The position numbers and the translations under genes are program-made. Below the pieces are notes generated by a model that had not been told where the DNA came from, did not search any database, and worked only from the letters and a program-made list of their open reading frames with translations. From NCBI GenBank assembly GCA_036365455.1, contig JAWQUS010000009.1:1642001-1706000 (forward strand): a DNA stretch of 64,000 bases. The letters run 5' to 3'. This document shows positions 1 through 11,126 of the stretch, in pieces. Source of the stretch: Macrosoma leucophasiata. Lineage: Eukaryota; Arthropoda; Insecta; Lepidoptera; Hedylidae. The first letter of the stretch is position 1, and each line of letters starts with the position of its first letter.

Positions 1-46
1 GAAATTGGGACCATCCGGAGCCTAACCTTGGGAACCAGATCATGTG

Positions 47-81
47 AAAAAACTGGTATCAATCACTGATACCAGTTTTTT
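47..81. repeat. perfect 15-bp hairpin
   Basis: Positions 47-61 and 67-81 are exact reverse complements around a 5-nt loop (ATCAC), with A-run and T-run outer ends. It could be the tip of a fold-back MITE cut by the window edge. No coding sequence is near. Confidence 0.6.
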
Positions 82-257
82 ACGACTTAAAATTGACAAA
101 CAATCATACAGTTTAGACTACAAACTATATTTTCTTGTCCCTTTCAATTTTGCTCCCTCCTTGCCACATTTATATCACATTCCCATATTTCCAATTTTAT
201 TTACGCCTACTTAGACCACCATCTAGTCTCCCATGGATCCCAGGGGGTCCACCTGGA

Positions 258-281
258 CCACTTTGGGAATCACTGGTTTAG
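258..281 (-). mobile_element. hAT-like transposon terminus (fragment)
   Basis: Read on the minus strand this stretch begins CAGTGATTCCCAAAGTGGTC, the form of terminal inverted repeat seen in many hAT-type elements. No partner terminus is visible inside the window, so this is a lone end or a chance match. Confidence 0.3.
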
Positions 282-589
282 ACTGATGGTAAGTGACTAT
301 TGTAGTTTGAATATCTACATGAAAACAAAATATACAGTAATATCCAAACTTACGCTGCTACCCCGTTAAGCGAATTCGGAGATACGCGGTTTTTTATCAT
401 ACCGCGCGCATCGGCTGCCGCACTCCGTTCGGTCAGAGCTCGGTTTACAAGAAGTTCGAGTCGATACATTATTGATTTACCTATAATTGTGTCCATCCAA
501 AAGATAAAAAAATGAATAATTTGAACCTAGTATTTATATGCAAAGGTGAACCTCGACTTACACTGCTAGCGCTTGGTGGGACCTATCGC

Positions 590-765
590 GTAGTAATTTT
601 AGTATTTTTACCTGTAACCTAGTAATTTTACCTAGGTGGCGGCTTCTCCGAATAACAACACCACTTCGGATGAGTCGACGCCTACTATTTGGAAAGAGCG
701 ACATTTCATCCGCGGATAAGATACATTTGCGGATGAGCTGTAACCTAAGTCGTAAGTCCGGGGTA
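590..765 (+). repeat. unclassified dispersed repeat, copy 1
   Basis: About 165 bases, including ATCCGCGGATAAGATACATT (701-720), recur in inverted orientation at 62394-62560. The repeat contains a partial internal palindrome (ATCCGC...GCGGAT). The short ORF across it (670-855) is not supported by any domain. Class unknown. Confidence 0.6.
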
Positions 766-901
766 TTACTCTATTTCAAGATGCGTTGCTATCTAAGTTG
801 TTATAGCTCAGTTATAGAAAGTTCAGGACCGTACCATCTAACCAGAACACAATAGCGTTACATTTGACGTCGGATCAAATAATACGGTGGTATCTTCTTT
901 T

Positions 902-1189
902 ACTGGTGGCAGAGCTCCAGTCACAGAACCCGCGGGCGTAGGCACCACCGCATTACCTAATATACTTGCCGCGACACTCGGTTCAGGATTATCATGTTCC
1001 GGTCAGGTGGTAATGTACGGCCCTGTAATTTTCGGCACAAAGGCATAACATCTTGGGCCTCAGAAGTAGTAACGTATCTGCATTTTGAACTCTGGTCTTT
1101 GTGTGGGTCTATAGGCTGTAGGCTGTAGTCATCACTTAACATTAATGTGAAGAGCATGCTTGTTTGCCACTTTCAATACATAAAAAAAA
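902..1189 (+). mobile_element. SINE-A, near full length
   Basis: This is a complete copy of the commonest repeat in the window. Read 5' to 3' the family begins ACTGGTGGTAGAGCTCCAGT, carries GGCGTAGGCACCACCGCATT near base 35, and ends TTGCCACTTTCATTACATAA plus an A run. The 3' A tail, absence of coding sequence and uniform ~285-bp length argue for a SINE. The head is not confidently tRNA, 5S or 7SL. This copy is old: for example GCGACACTCGGTTCAG replaces the middle consensus. Confidence 0.75.
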
Positions 1190-1523
1190 TCCACGTTCTC
1201 GAGCTCCGCCATTGGAACTATTTCAGCAATTTAATATTTTCAGAGCAATGTAATTATAGTCATGCTATTATAATAAACAATGCGATTGCTAATGACTGTG
1301 TTTGAAAAGCATTGCATTAGTAAATAGATTGGCGGTTTCAATCATTGCGGATGCATTTGATGATGGATTTCATCTCGTGGCCAGGAAGTTAAAGCTAATT
1401 CATTAATTCATAATGATTTTTTTATATCATACAAAAGGATAATAGGGGAAGTAGATAGAATTAGAGGGAGAGGTCGCTCGCTTGCTACATGGTGGTCCAC
1501 TATATCTAAGGACTTGAAACAGT

Positions 1524-1804
1524 ACTGGTAGAGCTCCAGTGACGGAACTCGCGGGCGTAGACACCACCGCATTACCTAATATACTTGCTAAATGATAGTG
1601 TTTAGCATTATCCGTTCCGGTCAGGTGATAATGTACGGCCCTGTAATTTCCGGCACAGAGGCATAACACCGTAGGCCTCAGGAGTGGCAACGCATCTGCA
1701 TTTTGACCTCTGGTCATTGTGTAAGCGTCTATAAGCTGCAGTCATCACTTAACATCAATGTGAACTGCATGCTTGTTTGCCACTTTCATTACATTGAATA
1801 AAAA
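1524..1804 (+). mobile_element. SINE-A, full length
   Basis: Head ACTGGTAGAGCTCC lacks 3 bases of the family start. The tail reads CACTTTCATTACATTGAATAA, so the poly-A is eroded. The 96-codon minus-strand ORF over it is a by-product of the repeat. Confidence 0.75.
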
Positions 1805-1943
1805 CTCCCTATGGTTGCCCCAAAAGAAGATTACGATAATAGGGCAAAATGTCATAATACTCTTCTTGGCGAATATTTTGCCCAAATATCGTTTAGTTCA
1901 GGCTCAGGAATGCCTCTGCCTTATGACCTTTGGTTTCGTATAG

Positions 1944-2468
1944 AAAACTTTACCTAAGGATCAGGTAGATATTGAGCGCGCAAGAAAGGCTCTAGCAGCG
2001 AGATGCAATATGTTGGCTCGCAGGTTCTCCCGTTGTAGCAGAGAATCTAAAATAACACTTTTCAAATCATTCTGTCAAACCTTCTACACGGGAAACTTGT
2101 GGTTCAACTATTCGCAAAAGTCAATTGATAATTTGAGAGTCACGTATAATAACGGATTTAGAATGCTGTTGGGCTTGCCGCGATTTTGTTCTGCATCTGG
2201 TATGTTTGCGAAAGCGCGGACAGATGATTTCTTCGCTATAATAAGGAAAAAGACCGCGTCCTTACTAACAAGATAGCGGTCAAGTTTAAATAGCATTAAT
2301 ACGTAATCAGCTAAAACTGACTCTCCTATTTTGAAACATTTTGTTAACATCCTGATAAGACAGACTTGATGTGTTTTTCATACTTAAGTAATTACTAACA
2401 TAGTTTTAAGCATTTTGTAGTACTAACAAGTGAGCCTGAGTTGCTTTAAATAAATAAAATAAATAAAT
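1944..2468 (+). pseudogene. LINE reverse transcriptase C-terminus, 5'-truncated
   Basis: An open frame from about 1950 to 2276 encodes the post-RT C-terminal region of a non-LTR retrotransposon. The segment around YNNGFRMLLGLPRFCSASGM is the recognisable part. A 3' UTR follows and ends in an AAATAAATAAAATAAATAAAT tail at 2448-2468, as in CR1/Jockey-type LINEs. There is no endonuclease and no RT core, so the fragment is dead. Clade assignment is tentative. Confidence 0.65.
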
Positions 2469-2504
2469 TTACTCCGCTGTATTCAATGTGAACTGTACAT
2501 TTGC

Positions 2505-2796
2505 TTTTTTTTTTTTTTTTTGTTATGGAAGGGGCAAACAAGCATGCAGTTCACATTGATGTTAAGTGATGACTGCAGCCTATAGACACCCACACAAAGA
2601 CCGAGGTCAAAATGCAGATGCGTTACCACTCCTGAGGCCTAAGGTGTTATGCCTCTGTGCCGGATATTACAGGGCCGTACATTACCACCCGACCGGAACA
2701 CGATAGTGCTGAACACTACCATTTAGCGGCAAGTATATTAGGTAATGCGGTGGTGCCTACGCCCGCGAGCTCCGTCACTGGTGCTCTACCACCAGT
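2505..2796 (-). mobile_element. SINE-A, full length
   Basis: Minus-strand copy with a long poly-T (poly-A on its own strand) at 2505-2520 and an intact head ending ACCACCAGT at 2796. Just before it, 2480-2500 (AATGTGAACTGTACATTTG) looks like a scrap of another copy's tail. Confidence 0.85.
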
Positions 2797-3012
2797 TGTT
2801 TATCACTTGACGTTAAAAGAAACAACAGTCCAGTTTATCAACATCAAATAAATCATTTTACAGAGCCAATATCAAATACAATAAAGGAGAATGACCAAAG
2901 TCGCCCTGATTGGCGTCTCAACAACTTGTATGTAATAAATTGTTTTTTGAATTTGGATTTCACTCACATTTTTTTCACGTTAAAACGAATGGTGATTTAC
3001 AAGATATTTTAA

Positions 3013-3498
3013 ATATGTATGTATGTATCTTCACGCCAGGTCCCTAACGGGGTAGGCAGAGAGCGTAGAGCGCCAGATATCCCGGTTTTGACAAACCTCT
3101 CGTGCCTCGTCTACTTTCATCATTCTCTTCATACATGCACGCCGATTCCTAAGACTTTTGATCCCACCATCAGACAGAACTCGACCTATTTGGTCATGGT
3201 AGGTCAGTCTTGGTCTTCCTGGGCCTCTGCAACCATCCACATTCGCATTGTATATCTGTTTAGTCATTCGCTCATTCGACATTCTTTCTATATGCCCGAA
3301 CCATCGGAGCATGCCTTTTTTCATTTTTACACCGATACTATCATTCACACAAAGCCTCTTTCTTACATCTTCATTACGAACGCGATCGGTGAGTGATACA
3401 CCGCAGATCTTGCGCAATGATCTCATCTCGACCGCGTTCAACTTACTTTCATGCTCTTGCATACCCAGCTCTCGCTTCCATATAAAAGCGTTGGAGTA
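3013..3498 (-). pseudogene. RTE-like LINE, 3' end of ORF2
   Basis: The minus-strand frame 3031-3462 and its upstream continuation encode the C-terminal tail of a non-LTR RT, with the signature GMLRWFGHIERM followed by the basic GPGRPRLTYHDQ segment. The 3' end has a short TATG repeat (3013-3026). A sister fragment lies at 5852-5978 and a related RT core at 15.2-16.0 kb. The RT core is missing here. An RTE-like clade is inferred from the W-x-GH and GRP motifs. Confidence 0.65.
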
Positions 3499-3499
3499 A

Positions 3500-4860
3500 G
3501 TACAGCATTATGTACGGCTAGTCGCGCCCGCTGGCTGAGATGTTTAGATTCTAGCGGCTTACCCAACGCTCCATATATATATTTATATTTTAAATATATA
3601 AGTTAATAAATTATTTTGTAGTGAACTGCCAATCACAGGCCAATAACCAAGCTGCCAATGTCAACAGCATTGCATTATTTACTTTTTTGCGTTGGACACT
3701 GGTCATTTTAGGACCTTTAGAACTTTGTCGAAATAAAATCAATTTCAACGATCGATTGCTTTATTATCGATATTCAACGGAATAGATTATTCATGTCTAC
3801 TATTTGTCTTGTATAATCACTAGGTATAGAGTGGATATAATTTAAACAATACCTTAGTTTTGACTTAGCTCAAATTCATCATATAAATGTCTCACTTTTT
3901 ATTATCATGAAGCGGCAAATAGAAAAACAGTTTACATTGATGGTAAGTGAATATATAGCATAAAAACACCCACACAAAAACCAAATATTTATTTATTAAT
4001 TGTTAAGTATTTAATATATGTCTGGTATTACTACCTGGAGAAGAATCATGACTACGCCATGCGGTTAAACTATAATACTTAATGTAAGTAAAACAGCTAA
4101 GATGCTACACAATACTTTAAAATACTCTTCGCTTATTTTAGTAACCCCTGGCAGGTACAGCACACAAAACTTAACCTCAAAATAACCAAAAGTTCGTAAG
4201 GCAGTTTTTTAAAAACTTCTATTGATACCTTTTTTCTTTTTTGCGCACGCATTTCTTAAGATATTGCTTATATTTTGCGAGTAATCCCATCGAGAAGCAA
4301 GAAGGGCGAACTCCCATACAAAATTGGTCATTCTCCTTTTAAATCTCTTTATACGTTCTGAAATATTTTCACATACACTATGTATTTAAACACATTTCGG
4401 TATATACCTATATCGAGAATCATGCGTATTCCCTGACCCCAGAATTTGCATGTAACAGATAAGCCAATCTGTTTAATTAATGCACCATTAATTTACGACT
4501 TAGTGACTCTATCAGTGCGACGCACCGTTCCATTGTTAACGTGTTTTTTATATTAATGCTCACTATAAAGTATCCGATGAAAAACATATTTTCGATTTAC
4601 GAAAATGTTAAAAATATCATTCTGTGTTTGGGAAAGTCCATGAAAATATCGACGTGTCACAATTTTAATCTTGCTGCTTCACTAGTGTTTAATAATTGAA
4701 GTAAGTATTTATGTTTCGATGGTATTAATAAGAAATAAAAGGATGTCATATAGGTACATTGTTATATAAATGTGATACAATGTTTGTTTTTTTTAATCAG
4801 GCGTACGTGTTTATGCTGTTCGTAGCAACATTTCCAAACTCTAAGATTATCAATGGTAAT
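3500..4860. other. no gene recognised
   Basis: AT-rich sequence without a convincing ORF. About 3905-3990 keeps traces of a minus-strand SINE-A tail (GGCAAATAG...CACCCACAC). Nothing else is assignable. Confidence 0.5.
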
Positions 4861-5056
4861 TTTTTTTTGACGTGACAACGTCTTAAATTAGGTTGCGGCT
4901 CGGAGTCACTCATGAAAAAGTGTAACGCCCGGTAACGTAACGATGAGTCACCGAACGAGAGAGAGGCCTGCCGGACCGGCGAATGCCTTTCTACCGAGAA
5001 AAAGACGTTGTCACGTAAAATCTTCGCCCGTAAAACCGACTTTACAGGCAACCAGT
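4861..5056 (-). repeat. element Z, copy 1 (~196 bp, unclassified)
   Basis: First of three near-identical copies (others 26212-26408 and 30613-30802). On its own strand the unit starts ACTGGTTGCCTGTAAAGTCG and ends GACGTTGTCACGTC before an A run. It contains an internal inverted repeat, TTACGTGACAACGTCTT against AAGACGTTGTCACGTCA. The A-rich tail suggests a retroposon and the inverted repeat suggests a MITE. It directly abuts the next SINE-A, sharing ACCAGT. The ORFs over it are by-products. Confidence 0.75.
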
Positions 5057-5340
5057 TTTTTTTTTATTGTAATAAAAGTGGCAAACAAGCTTGCAGTTCA
5101 CATTGATGTTAAGTGATGACTGCAGCCTATAATCACCCACACAATGACCAGAGGTCAAAATGCAGATGCGTTGCCACTCCTGAGGCCTACGGTGTTATGC
5201 CTCTGTGCCGGAAATTACAGGGCCGTACATTATCACCTGACCGGAACGGATAATGCTGAACACTATCATTTAGCAAGTATATTAGGTAATGCGGTGGTGG
5301 CTACGCCCGCGAGCTCCGTCACTGGAACTCTACCACCAGT
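5056..5340 (-). mobile_element. SINE-A, full length
   Basis: Well-preserved copy whose A tail (T run 5056-5065) sits at the end of element Z. Its head ends ACCACCAGT at 5340. It appears inserted at or beside the end of element Z. Confidence 0.85.
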
Positions 5341-5794
5341 TAAATAATAATATGTCGTATTAAAAAACACTGTAGGTATCAAGGTATGGGCCCATGGCAA
5401 TGGTCTTGATACAGGTAATATTTTTGGTTTTAGGTACTACTACTAAACCCCAAAGAAAGTTAAAAATATTGTCGTTTTCCTATTAAATAAGTGTAGCAAT
5501 TTTACATATAAATAGATTGCAGTTACAATAATATAAGGCGCTCGTACTAACTTGTCATAAATGTACACCTACCGTTACTATCTTAGACGTCCAGAGTCGA
5601 GACAATCGTGCAATGATAGATGAGGATTACATCAGATCACTTGAAGGCAGTCTGCGTTCGGCGATACGTGGGATTGCTTAATAGAGTTCCGGATTGGACC
5701 ATGAGCGACATGATTTATGTTCAAATGAAGCTGAGATTGGAGCGAATTGCTTGTTATGTAACGTTGTATGTTCTCTAGAAATATTTTACAGATG

Positions 5795-5850
5795 CAAGAG
5801 CACCAGTGATGGAATTGCATAGGCACCACAATAATATATCCTAAAGACCT
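5795..5850 (+). repeat. SINE-A head remnant
   Basis: GAGCACCAGTGATGGAATTG and GGCACCACAATAATATATCC match the first ~60 bases of SINE-A with decay. The rest of the copy is lost. Confidence 0.5.
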
Positions 5851-5851
5851 C

Positions 5852-5978
5852 AACGTATGAAGAGAATAATGAAGATAGATGAGGCACGAGAGGTATGTCA
5901 GGCCCGGGATATCTGGCGCTCTGCACTCTCTGCCTACCCCGTTAGGGATCTGGCTTGAAAATACATACATACATACCT
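5852..5978 (+). pseudogene. RTE-like LINE 3' terminus, short fragment
   Basis: Plus-strand counterpart of the 3.0-3.5 kb LINE. It encodes the last ~30 residues (ARDIWRSALSAYPVRDLA is readable) and is followed by an ATACATACATACAT repeat. It is severely 5'-truncated. The 127-codon minus ORF across it is spurious. Confidence 0.6.
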
Positions 5979-6539
5979 CAACGTAGTGAGGCTTAAATAA
6001 AACTCTATAAAACATATTTCTTTACGTAATAGGAATAACGGAGCGTAAATTATCATTTTGTCAGAACACGGTGGCAAAATACGCGAAATGCTTACATTTA
6101 GCGATCAGCAGATTAAGTCAAAGGAGATCAGCCAAAATAGTACATGGATTGTACATGAACAAATACTTTACATAAAATTTGTGCGCATAGAGCTGTAAAT
6201 TTTTCAGTATAATATTATACTGAAAACCACCGGAAAAGTATTTAAACAGTTTTTGAAAAAATCTGTACTTTTGATATACATGATGGCGTAGAAAGGAACG
6301 TAACAAAATGTAATAATGGCGTAGGATATAATTATTGTATCAGAAAGTATCGATTAATCATATTTAAAAAATCGGTTACATAATAAATAGAAAAATAAGT
6401 GAAAGTACACGTTAGATTTCATTTTAATTTGCCAACAACCAGATGAGGATTTACTGAAATACATTAATTTAGGTTTTAAAATCAACACAAAAGACTAAGT
6501 GACCCGATCAATGAATCGATATTCTTAAACATCGATATT
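5979..6539. other. no gene recognised
   Basis: AT-rich. A short inverted repeat TTTTCAGTATAATATTATACTGAAAA lies near 6199-6224. No coding support. Confidence 0.5.
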
Positions 6540-6890
6540 TTGTGACAGCCGTCTATGTTGACACATCCTTTTTTGACGCTTTGATATGTCACCTCATGTC
6601 TGTCACGTCATTGATGATTGACGTCACGTCATTCACTTGGCGTTCTGTGACTTCTCTGTGTTTTGACTACTGGCTTGTTTTTGTGCTTGTTGAAACGAAT
6701 TTCGAGTGCTTTTGCGATTTGGAATACGTAGGTAGTGCTAGAGGTTTCTGTTCAAGTCAGTTGATCGTGTTAGTTCGTTTTTCTGTAAACAATTTATTAA
6801 AATCTGCAAAAGTAGACTGGAGTTTGCCAAAAAAAAGTGCTTGTTCAGTGAAAAGCATTCATAGGTAGGTATTTGTGGATACAAGCGTGA
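6540..6890 (+). promoter_or_regulatory. possible promoter / 5' non-coding exon
   Basis: Relative to its surroundings this segment is enriched in TGACGTCA-type (CRE) and GTCA motifs at 6590-6640. It has an Inr-like TCAGT (TTCAAGTCAGTTGATCGTG) and later CATTCATAG|GTAGGTATTT, a plausible 5' splice donor near 6862. The 108-codon frame here opens on GTG and shows no domain. A host 5' exon or an old LTR are both possible. No downstream exon is visible. Confidence 0.25.
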
Positions 6891-8506
6891 TTATTTAGTG
6901 TACAAATCACTTTCTTAGCGATAATAGCAATCTACAAACCGTCAATTTTAAATTAGCGCCTATTAGTACGAAAATAAAAAAAAATATGGCGGAAAAACGA
7001 CTTCATTCTTACAATTTTTAAATTGGTATATCTCACGAACCCAATTCGTCAACGAAGTGAAATATGTTTTAAATAGTAGTATATGTACTAATGTCTGAGG
7101 ACGAAAAGTTTTATTGATGTACAATTATGTATCAATGCCCCATACAAAGTGGCGGATTTCCTTTTATGCGGTTGTGCGTCAGTCTGCAAGTTTGGACCCT
7201 TGTATCAAGTTGTTGCTTCGCCAGTACCCTACAACTCTTCTGGCAGAAAAAAATCAAAATCCATTATCATTCAAGATTTTTGAAGCAATTAAACTAATTT
7301 CTTTATCGAAATTAAGTACCTAGTGCTTAAATCAGTATCTCATCCAATAAATAATTCAGTATCGAATTAAATGCTAATCAAATAGTCATCTGTTTCATCG
7401 GTTAAAATTTGAATAACAAGCTGCATTAAACGTGAATTGTGATTATTCGGACCTCTATCAAAAAAGCATTCCAACAAACCAGCAGTTGCTTATCAGAGCT
7501 CGTTCACCACATTTACTCACAATTGTTGCCCGAGCCGACTTGGAACTGGCGAGACTCCAAATTGGTGCCAATTTATTGTCAATGGTATACCTTTGCGCCG
7601 TGCTAATTAGGAGCCGTATCGTCGGCATCTCGTTAAGGGGATGCCTTTTGTTTGTAATATATATTACAGCAGCTGCCTGGGTCGACGTGAATCGCTAAAG
7701 TGTTGGACCTGGTCTTTATTTATTGGTGATTAATGGGGCGGCTACGATAAAGGAGCAATGTTATTGGAGTTTATGTATTGTAACTGTTATGTGCATGTTC
7801 AAAGGGTTTGCAATTATTTAGTCATATTGTACTACAGCCTTTTCTTAGTGTTAAGTATGTATAATATTTTAAGGTTCTGTAGATAACTAATTAGCTTATC
7901 CTTGTTAAATTTTATATCGCTCTCGAGAAAATTGTAATATACCTAATTAGCTTTAAAGATATGTTTCAATAGTATTTAAATATTATTAGAGCTTCGAATG
8001 TAATGGTGCCAGGACAAACCCATTACCTAAGGGTTTTGTAACATTTTTGTAGCTACATTTAAATTGTTTTTGTAACTTTTCTTAATAAATAAATAAATAC
8101 TACAAGTGAATGAAGAGAATTTCTTGGGCTTTAAGTAAATCGGATTTATAAGGCATAATGAAAATGGAAGGAAAGATTTGACTTCGGGTGGGATGAAATT
8201 CACTCGCATTTGGACATAAGGATCAAAACCAATATGGTACTTTAGATTATGACTAAAAAGTAAGGCAGTAAAATAGAGATCCATTGCAAATACTATACGA
8301 AATAGTTTTATGGATAGTTATGAGAGACTGATTGCTTCCCTTCTTTATGTACGGACTTCCGACTTATACTCGTATAAATAGATGGGTAACAAATCTTCGC
8401 TTACAGTTCTATAAATCAACAATCGAATCCTGAAGTTGTGATCAATACCCTAACGTATGCTTAACGCAATCAAAATGTTAACTATTAATACCTAATTAAT
8501 AGCACT
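6891..8506. other. no gene recognised
   Basis: AT-rich non-repetitive sequence. Small frames at 7114-7323 and 7432-7698 have no recognisable domain, biased composition or splice context. Nothing assignable. Confidence 0.5.
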
Positions 8507-8544
8507 TATATTCAAAATGGGAAAAAAAAAAAAAAAAAAAAAAT

Positions 8545-8914
8545 GAAGCGCGCATGGCCCAGCGGCTGGTGTAGATCGTAAGCGATCTGCTCGGTTAAGC
8601 ACTACGGGCGCGGTCGGGTAGTGTGATGGGTGACCGCTAGTGGCAAATTAAATGCGCGTTTCCGTGCTTCGGAGGGCACGTTAAGCCGTCGGTCCCGGTT
8701 GCTATCGATAGATAGCAGTCGTTAAACCTTGTCGGAGGCCTTATGGGCGGTTTGAAAACATCCGACAGCGGGCTGGCCACTAACCCACCCACCTCCACCA
8801 ATCCGCATTGGAGCAGCGTGGTGGAGTAAGCTCCAGGCCTCCCCCCAAAAAGGGGAGAGACTCGTGCCCAGCAGTGGGACGTATAATGGGTTGCCATTAT
8901 TATTTATTATTATA
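8545..8914 (+). mobile_element. 5S-rRNA-derived SINE, copy 1 (full length)
   Basis: The head (8571-8637) reproduces the 5S rRNA internal promoter region: TTAAGCACTACGGGCGCGGT, then GTGTGATGGGTGACCGC, matching the 5S C-box. A central domain with GGGCACGTTAAGCCGTCGGT follows, then a tail CCCAGCAGTGGGACGTATAA ending in TTATTA repeats, the kind of 3' end seen on lepidopteran RTE LINEs. SINEs with 5S heads are known as the SINE3 class. An A22 tract (8522-8543) precedes it. It is fused to the LINE that follows, and one TSD brackets both. Confidence 0.85.
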
Positions 8915-8916
8915 GC

Positions 8917-10709
8917 CAGCCAAACGTCGGTACTTTTTCGATAAAGTCACGGAGTCCTCAGCGTCTGATATTTGGAAATTTCTCAATTCACTGGGTTACG
9001 GTAAAGTTGCTAAACCATCTAATACTGCACCTTTTTCGCCTAATATTTTGAATTCTTATTTTTCTCGCGTTACGCCCCTTAACTCTTTTATAAAAACGAC
9101 TACCTTATCAGATATATCTCACATGGCTCACCCTACTATTAATACTTTTTCATTTAGTGAAGTAAATATGCAAGATATTGTCAAAATAATTAATTCCATT
9201 AAGTCTAGTGCAGTGGGCAGTGACGATGTTAGCCGGATGATGGTAATGCCTATACTTCAGTTCCTTATACCTTCTTTAACACATATTATAAATTTTTCTT
9301 TAACGACAGGGATTTTTCCTTTGATCTGGCAAAAGGCTTTTGTAATTCCACTTCCCAAAGTTAATAATCCCTGTGAATTAAAGGAGTATAGGCCTATCTC
9401 TATATTGCCGTTTCTCTCTAAAACTCTCGAAGCAGTTGTGCATAAACAGGTTTCAGCTTTCATATTCGGCAATAATCTTGTATCTCCCTACCAATCCGGC
9501 TTTCGTCCTGGCCACAGCACTACTACTGCACTTCTCAAAGTAACCGAAGATATTAGGAGTGGCATGGAGGATAGAATGGTAACTGTCTTGGTTTTAATTG
9601 ACTTCTCAAACGCATTCAACATGGTTGACCATGATATCCTCCTTGCTATTATGAGACATCTAAATTTTTCCTCTTCAGCAGTTGAGTGGTTTTCGTCATA
9701 TCTCGAGAACAGACAACAGGCAGTTCGAGTTAAGGGAGTTCTTTCGAACTGGTGTCACCTCAGTGCAGGTGTACCACAAGGTGGCATTCTTTCCCCTCTT
9801 CTTTTCTCTATCTTTATAAACATTATTTCGGCTGTTTTGGACTGCTCTTACCATCTCTATGCAGATGACTTACAATTATATAGTCAATCGGAAGTCGAAA
9901 ATATTAATATTGCTGTTCGTAAGATTAACTCCAATCTCAATAAAATTAGTTCTTGGTCTCACAAATATGGCATCCAAGTCAATCCGGATAAGTGTCAGGC
10001 CATTATAGTTGGTAGTTCAAGACAGTTAGGTAAATTAAGTGGTAGCTCTGTTGCACCTGTCATGTTTGAAGGTCGGATTATACCTTTTTGTTCTGCTGTG
10101 AAGGATTTAGGACTACACATCGATACGACTCTTAGCTGGAGGGTCCATGTCAATGAAGTGAGTCGAGCTGTCTACGCAACACTTCATTCCCTTAACCGAC
10201 TAAAAAACTTTCTTCCAACTGTAATTAAGACGCGACTCGTTCAGGCACTAATTTTTCCCCTTATTGATTATGCTGATGTGTGTTATCTGGACCTGAATGA
10301 GACTCTTCTTGATAAACTTGATAGACTCATTAATAACTCTCTCCGTTTCATATTTTGTATTCGCAAGTTCGACCATGTTTCTTCCTTTCGAACAAAGCTA
10401 AATTGGCTTCCTGTTCGACAGCGAAGACAAGCACGGCTTCTTAGCCAACTTTTTTCTATTCTTTCTGACCCCACTACTCCTTCATATTTAAAAAGTAAAT
10501 TTAATTATCTTTCTTCTTCGCATTCGTTTCAATTACGCTCCATTGATTCTAATATTCTTTCCATACCTCTTCACCGTTCCGGCTTCATATCCAGCTCTTT
10601 CGTCATCCAAGTGATCCGTTTGTGGAATGCTCTTCCAGAAGATATCCGTAGACTTACTACAAAACAGGCTTTTAAGAAAAGAATCAAAGAACACTTTCTT
10701 AAACCTTAA
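8917..10709 (+). CDS. non-LTR retrotransposon reverse transcriptase (CR1/Kiri-like), 5'-truncated
   Basis: An open frame of about 597 codons encodes the RT of a LINE, the enzyme that copies element RNA at a nicked genomic target. Visible motifs in order: RPISILPFLSK (finger), QSGFRPGHST, catalytic motif A within LIDFSNAFNMVDH, AGVPQGGILSPLLFSIF, the active site YADDLQLY, then the C-terminal WNALPEDIRR segment. The first Asp of motif A and both Asps of YADD are intact. The endonuclease domain is missing. The frame runs uninterrupted from the junction with the 5S SINE, so no native start exists; the first in-frame ATG is well inside (about 9123). No stop or frameshift interrupts it, suggesting fairly recent insertion. 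It is not autonomous without the endonuclease. Confidence 0.85.
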
Positions 10710-10800
10710 ATCCGCAATATCATCATCATTACTTTTATCATGTATTATATCACTGTGTTAATTTAATTTCTGTTTAAGGTATAATGCTATTTATGTATAC

Positions 10801-10836
<36 letters not shown>

Positions 10837-11114
10837 TATGTATTTATATGATAGTTATTTATTTGTGTATTACGTATGTATAGAAATAATTTAAATATTT
10901 ATTTTGGTTTCTGTAATATATTTATTTTTGTATTTAATTGTACCATTCCAACTGAATATCTCGATTTATTAGTTTATTTTTTTTGTAAGCACCGCCAACA
11001 ATTTTTTTTAACTACCAATGGTTGACTGGCAGAGAGCGCTTTAAGCGTTAAGTCCGCCATTTGTACCGATATTTTATTGATGCAATAAAGAATAAATAAA
11101 TAAATAAATAAATA
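10710..11114 (+). mobile_element. LINE 3' UTR and tail
   Basis: Includes an (AT)n tract at 10806-10832, then GACTGGCAGAGAGCGCTTTA...GTCCGCC, a 3' UTR hairpin motif also seen, diverged, in the LINE at 53.1-53.6 kb. It ends in AATAAAG and (AATA)n. Confidence 0.75.
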
Positions 11115-11126
11115 TATATTCAAAAT

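Larger units (their letters stand above)
8519..11114 (+). mobile_element. composite insertion: 5S SINE + truncated LINE
   Basis: TATATTCAAAAT occurs at 8507-8518 and again at 11115-11126, bracketing an A tract, a complete 5S SINE, a 5'-truncated CR1-type LINE and its AATAAATAAATA tail. No second TSD is visible around the SINE alone. It is either one template-switched product or a LINE insertion plus a SINE insertion at the junction. Confidence 0.6.

Noticed and set aside
1427..1717. 96-codon minus-strand ORF and its near-identical relatives (5144-5347, 2657-2851 and others)
   Set aside because: They lie within SINE-A copies. Shared peptides such as the one starting MTRGQNADALPLL reflect the repeat's sequence, not a gene.
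3248..3499. plus-strand ORFs opposite the RTE-like LINE
   Set aside because: Shadow frames of a minus-strand LINE fragment.
6542..6868. 108-codon ORF as a host gene
   Set aside because: It opens on GTG, has no recognisable domain, and sits in a region that looks regulatory rather than coding.
8571..8637. genuine 5S rRNA gene
   Set aside because: Only the internal promoter part is 5S-like; the sequence continues into a SINE body and tail present in six copies.
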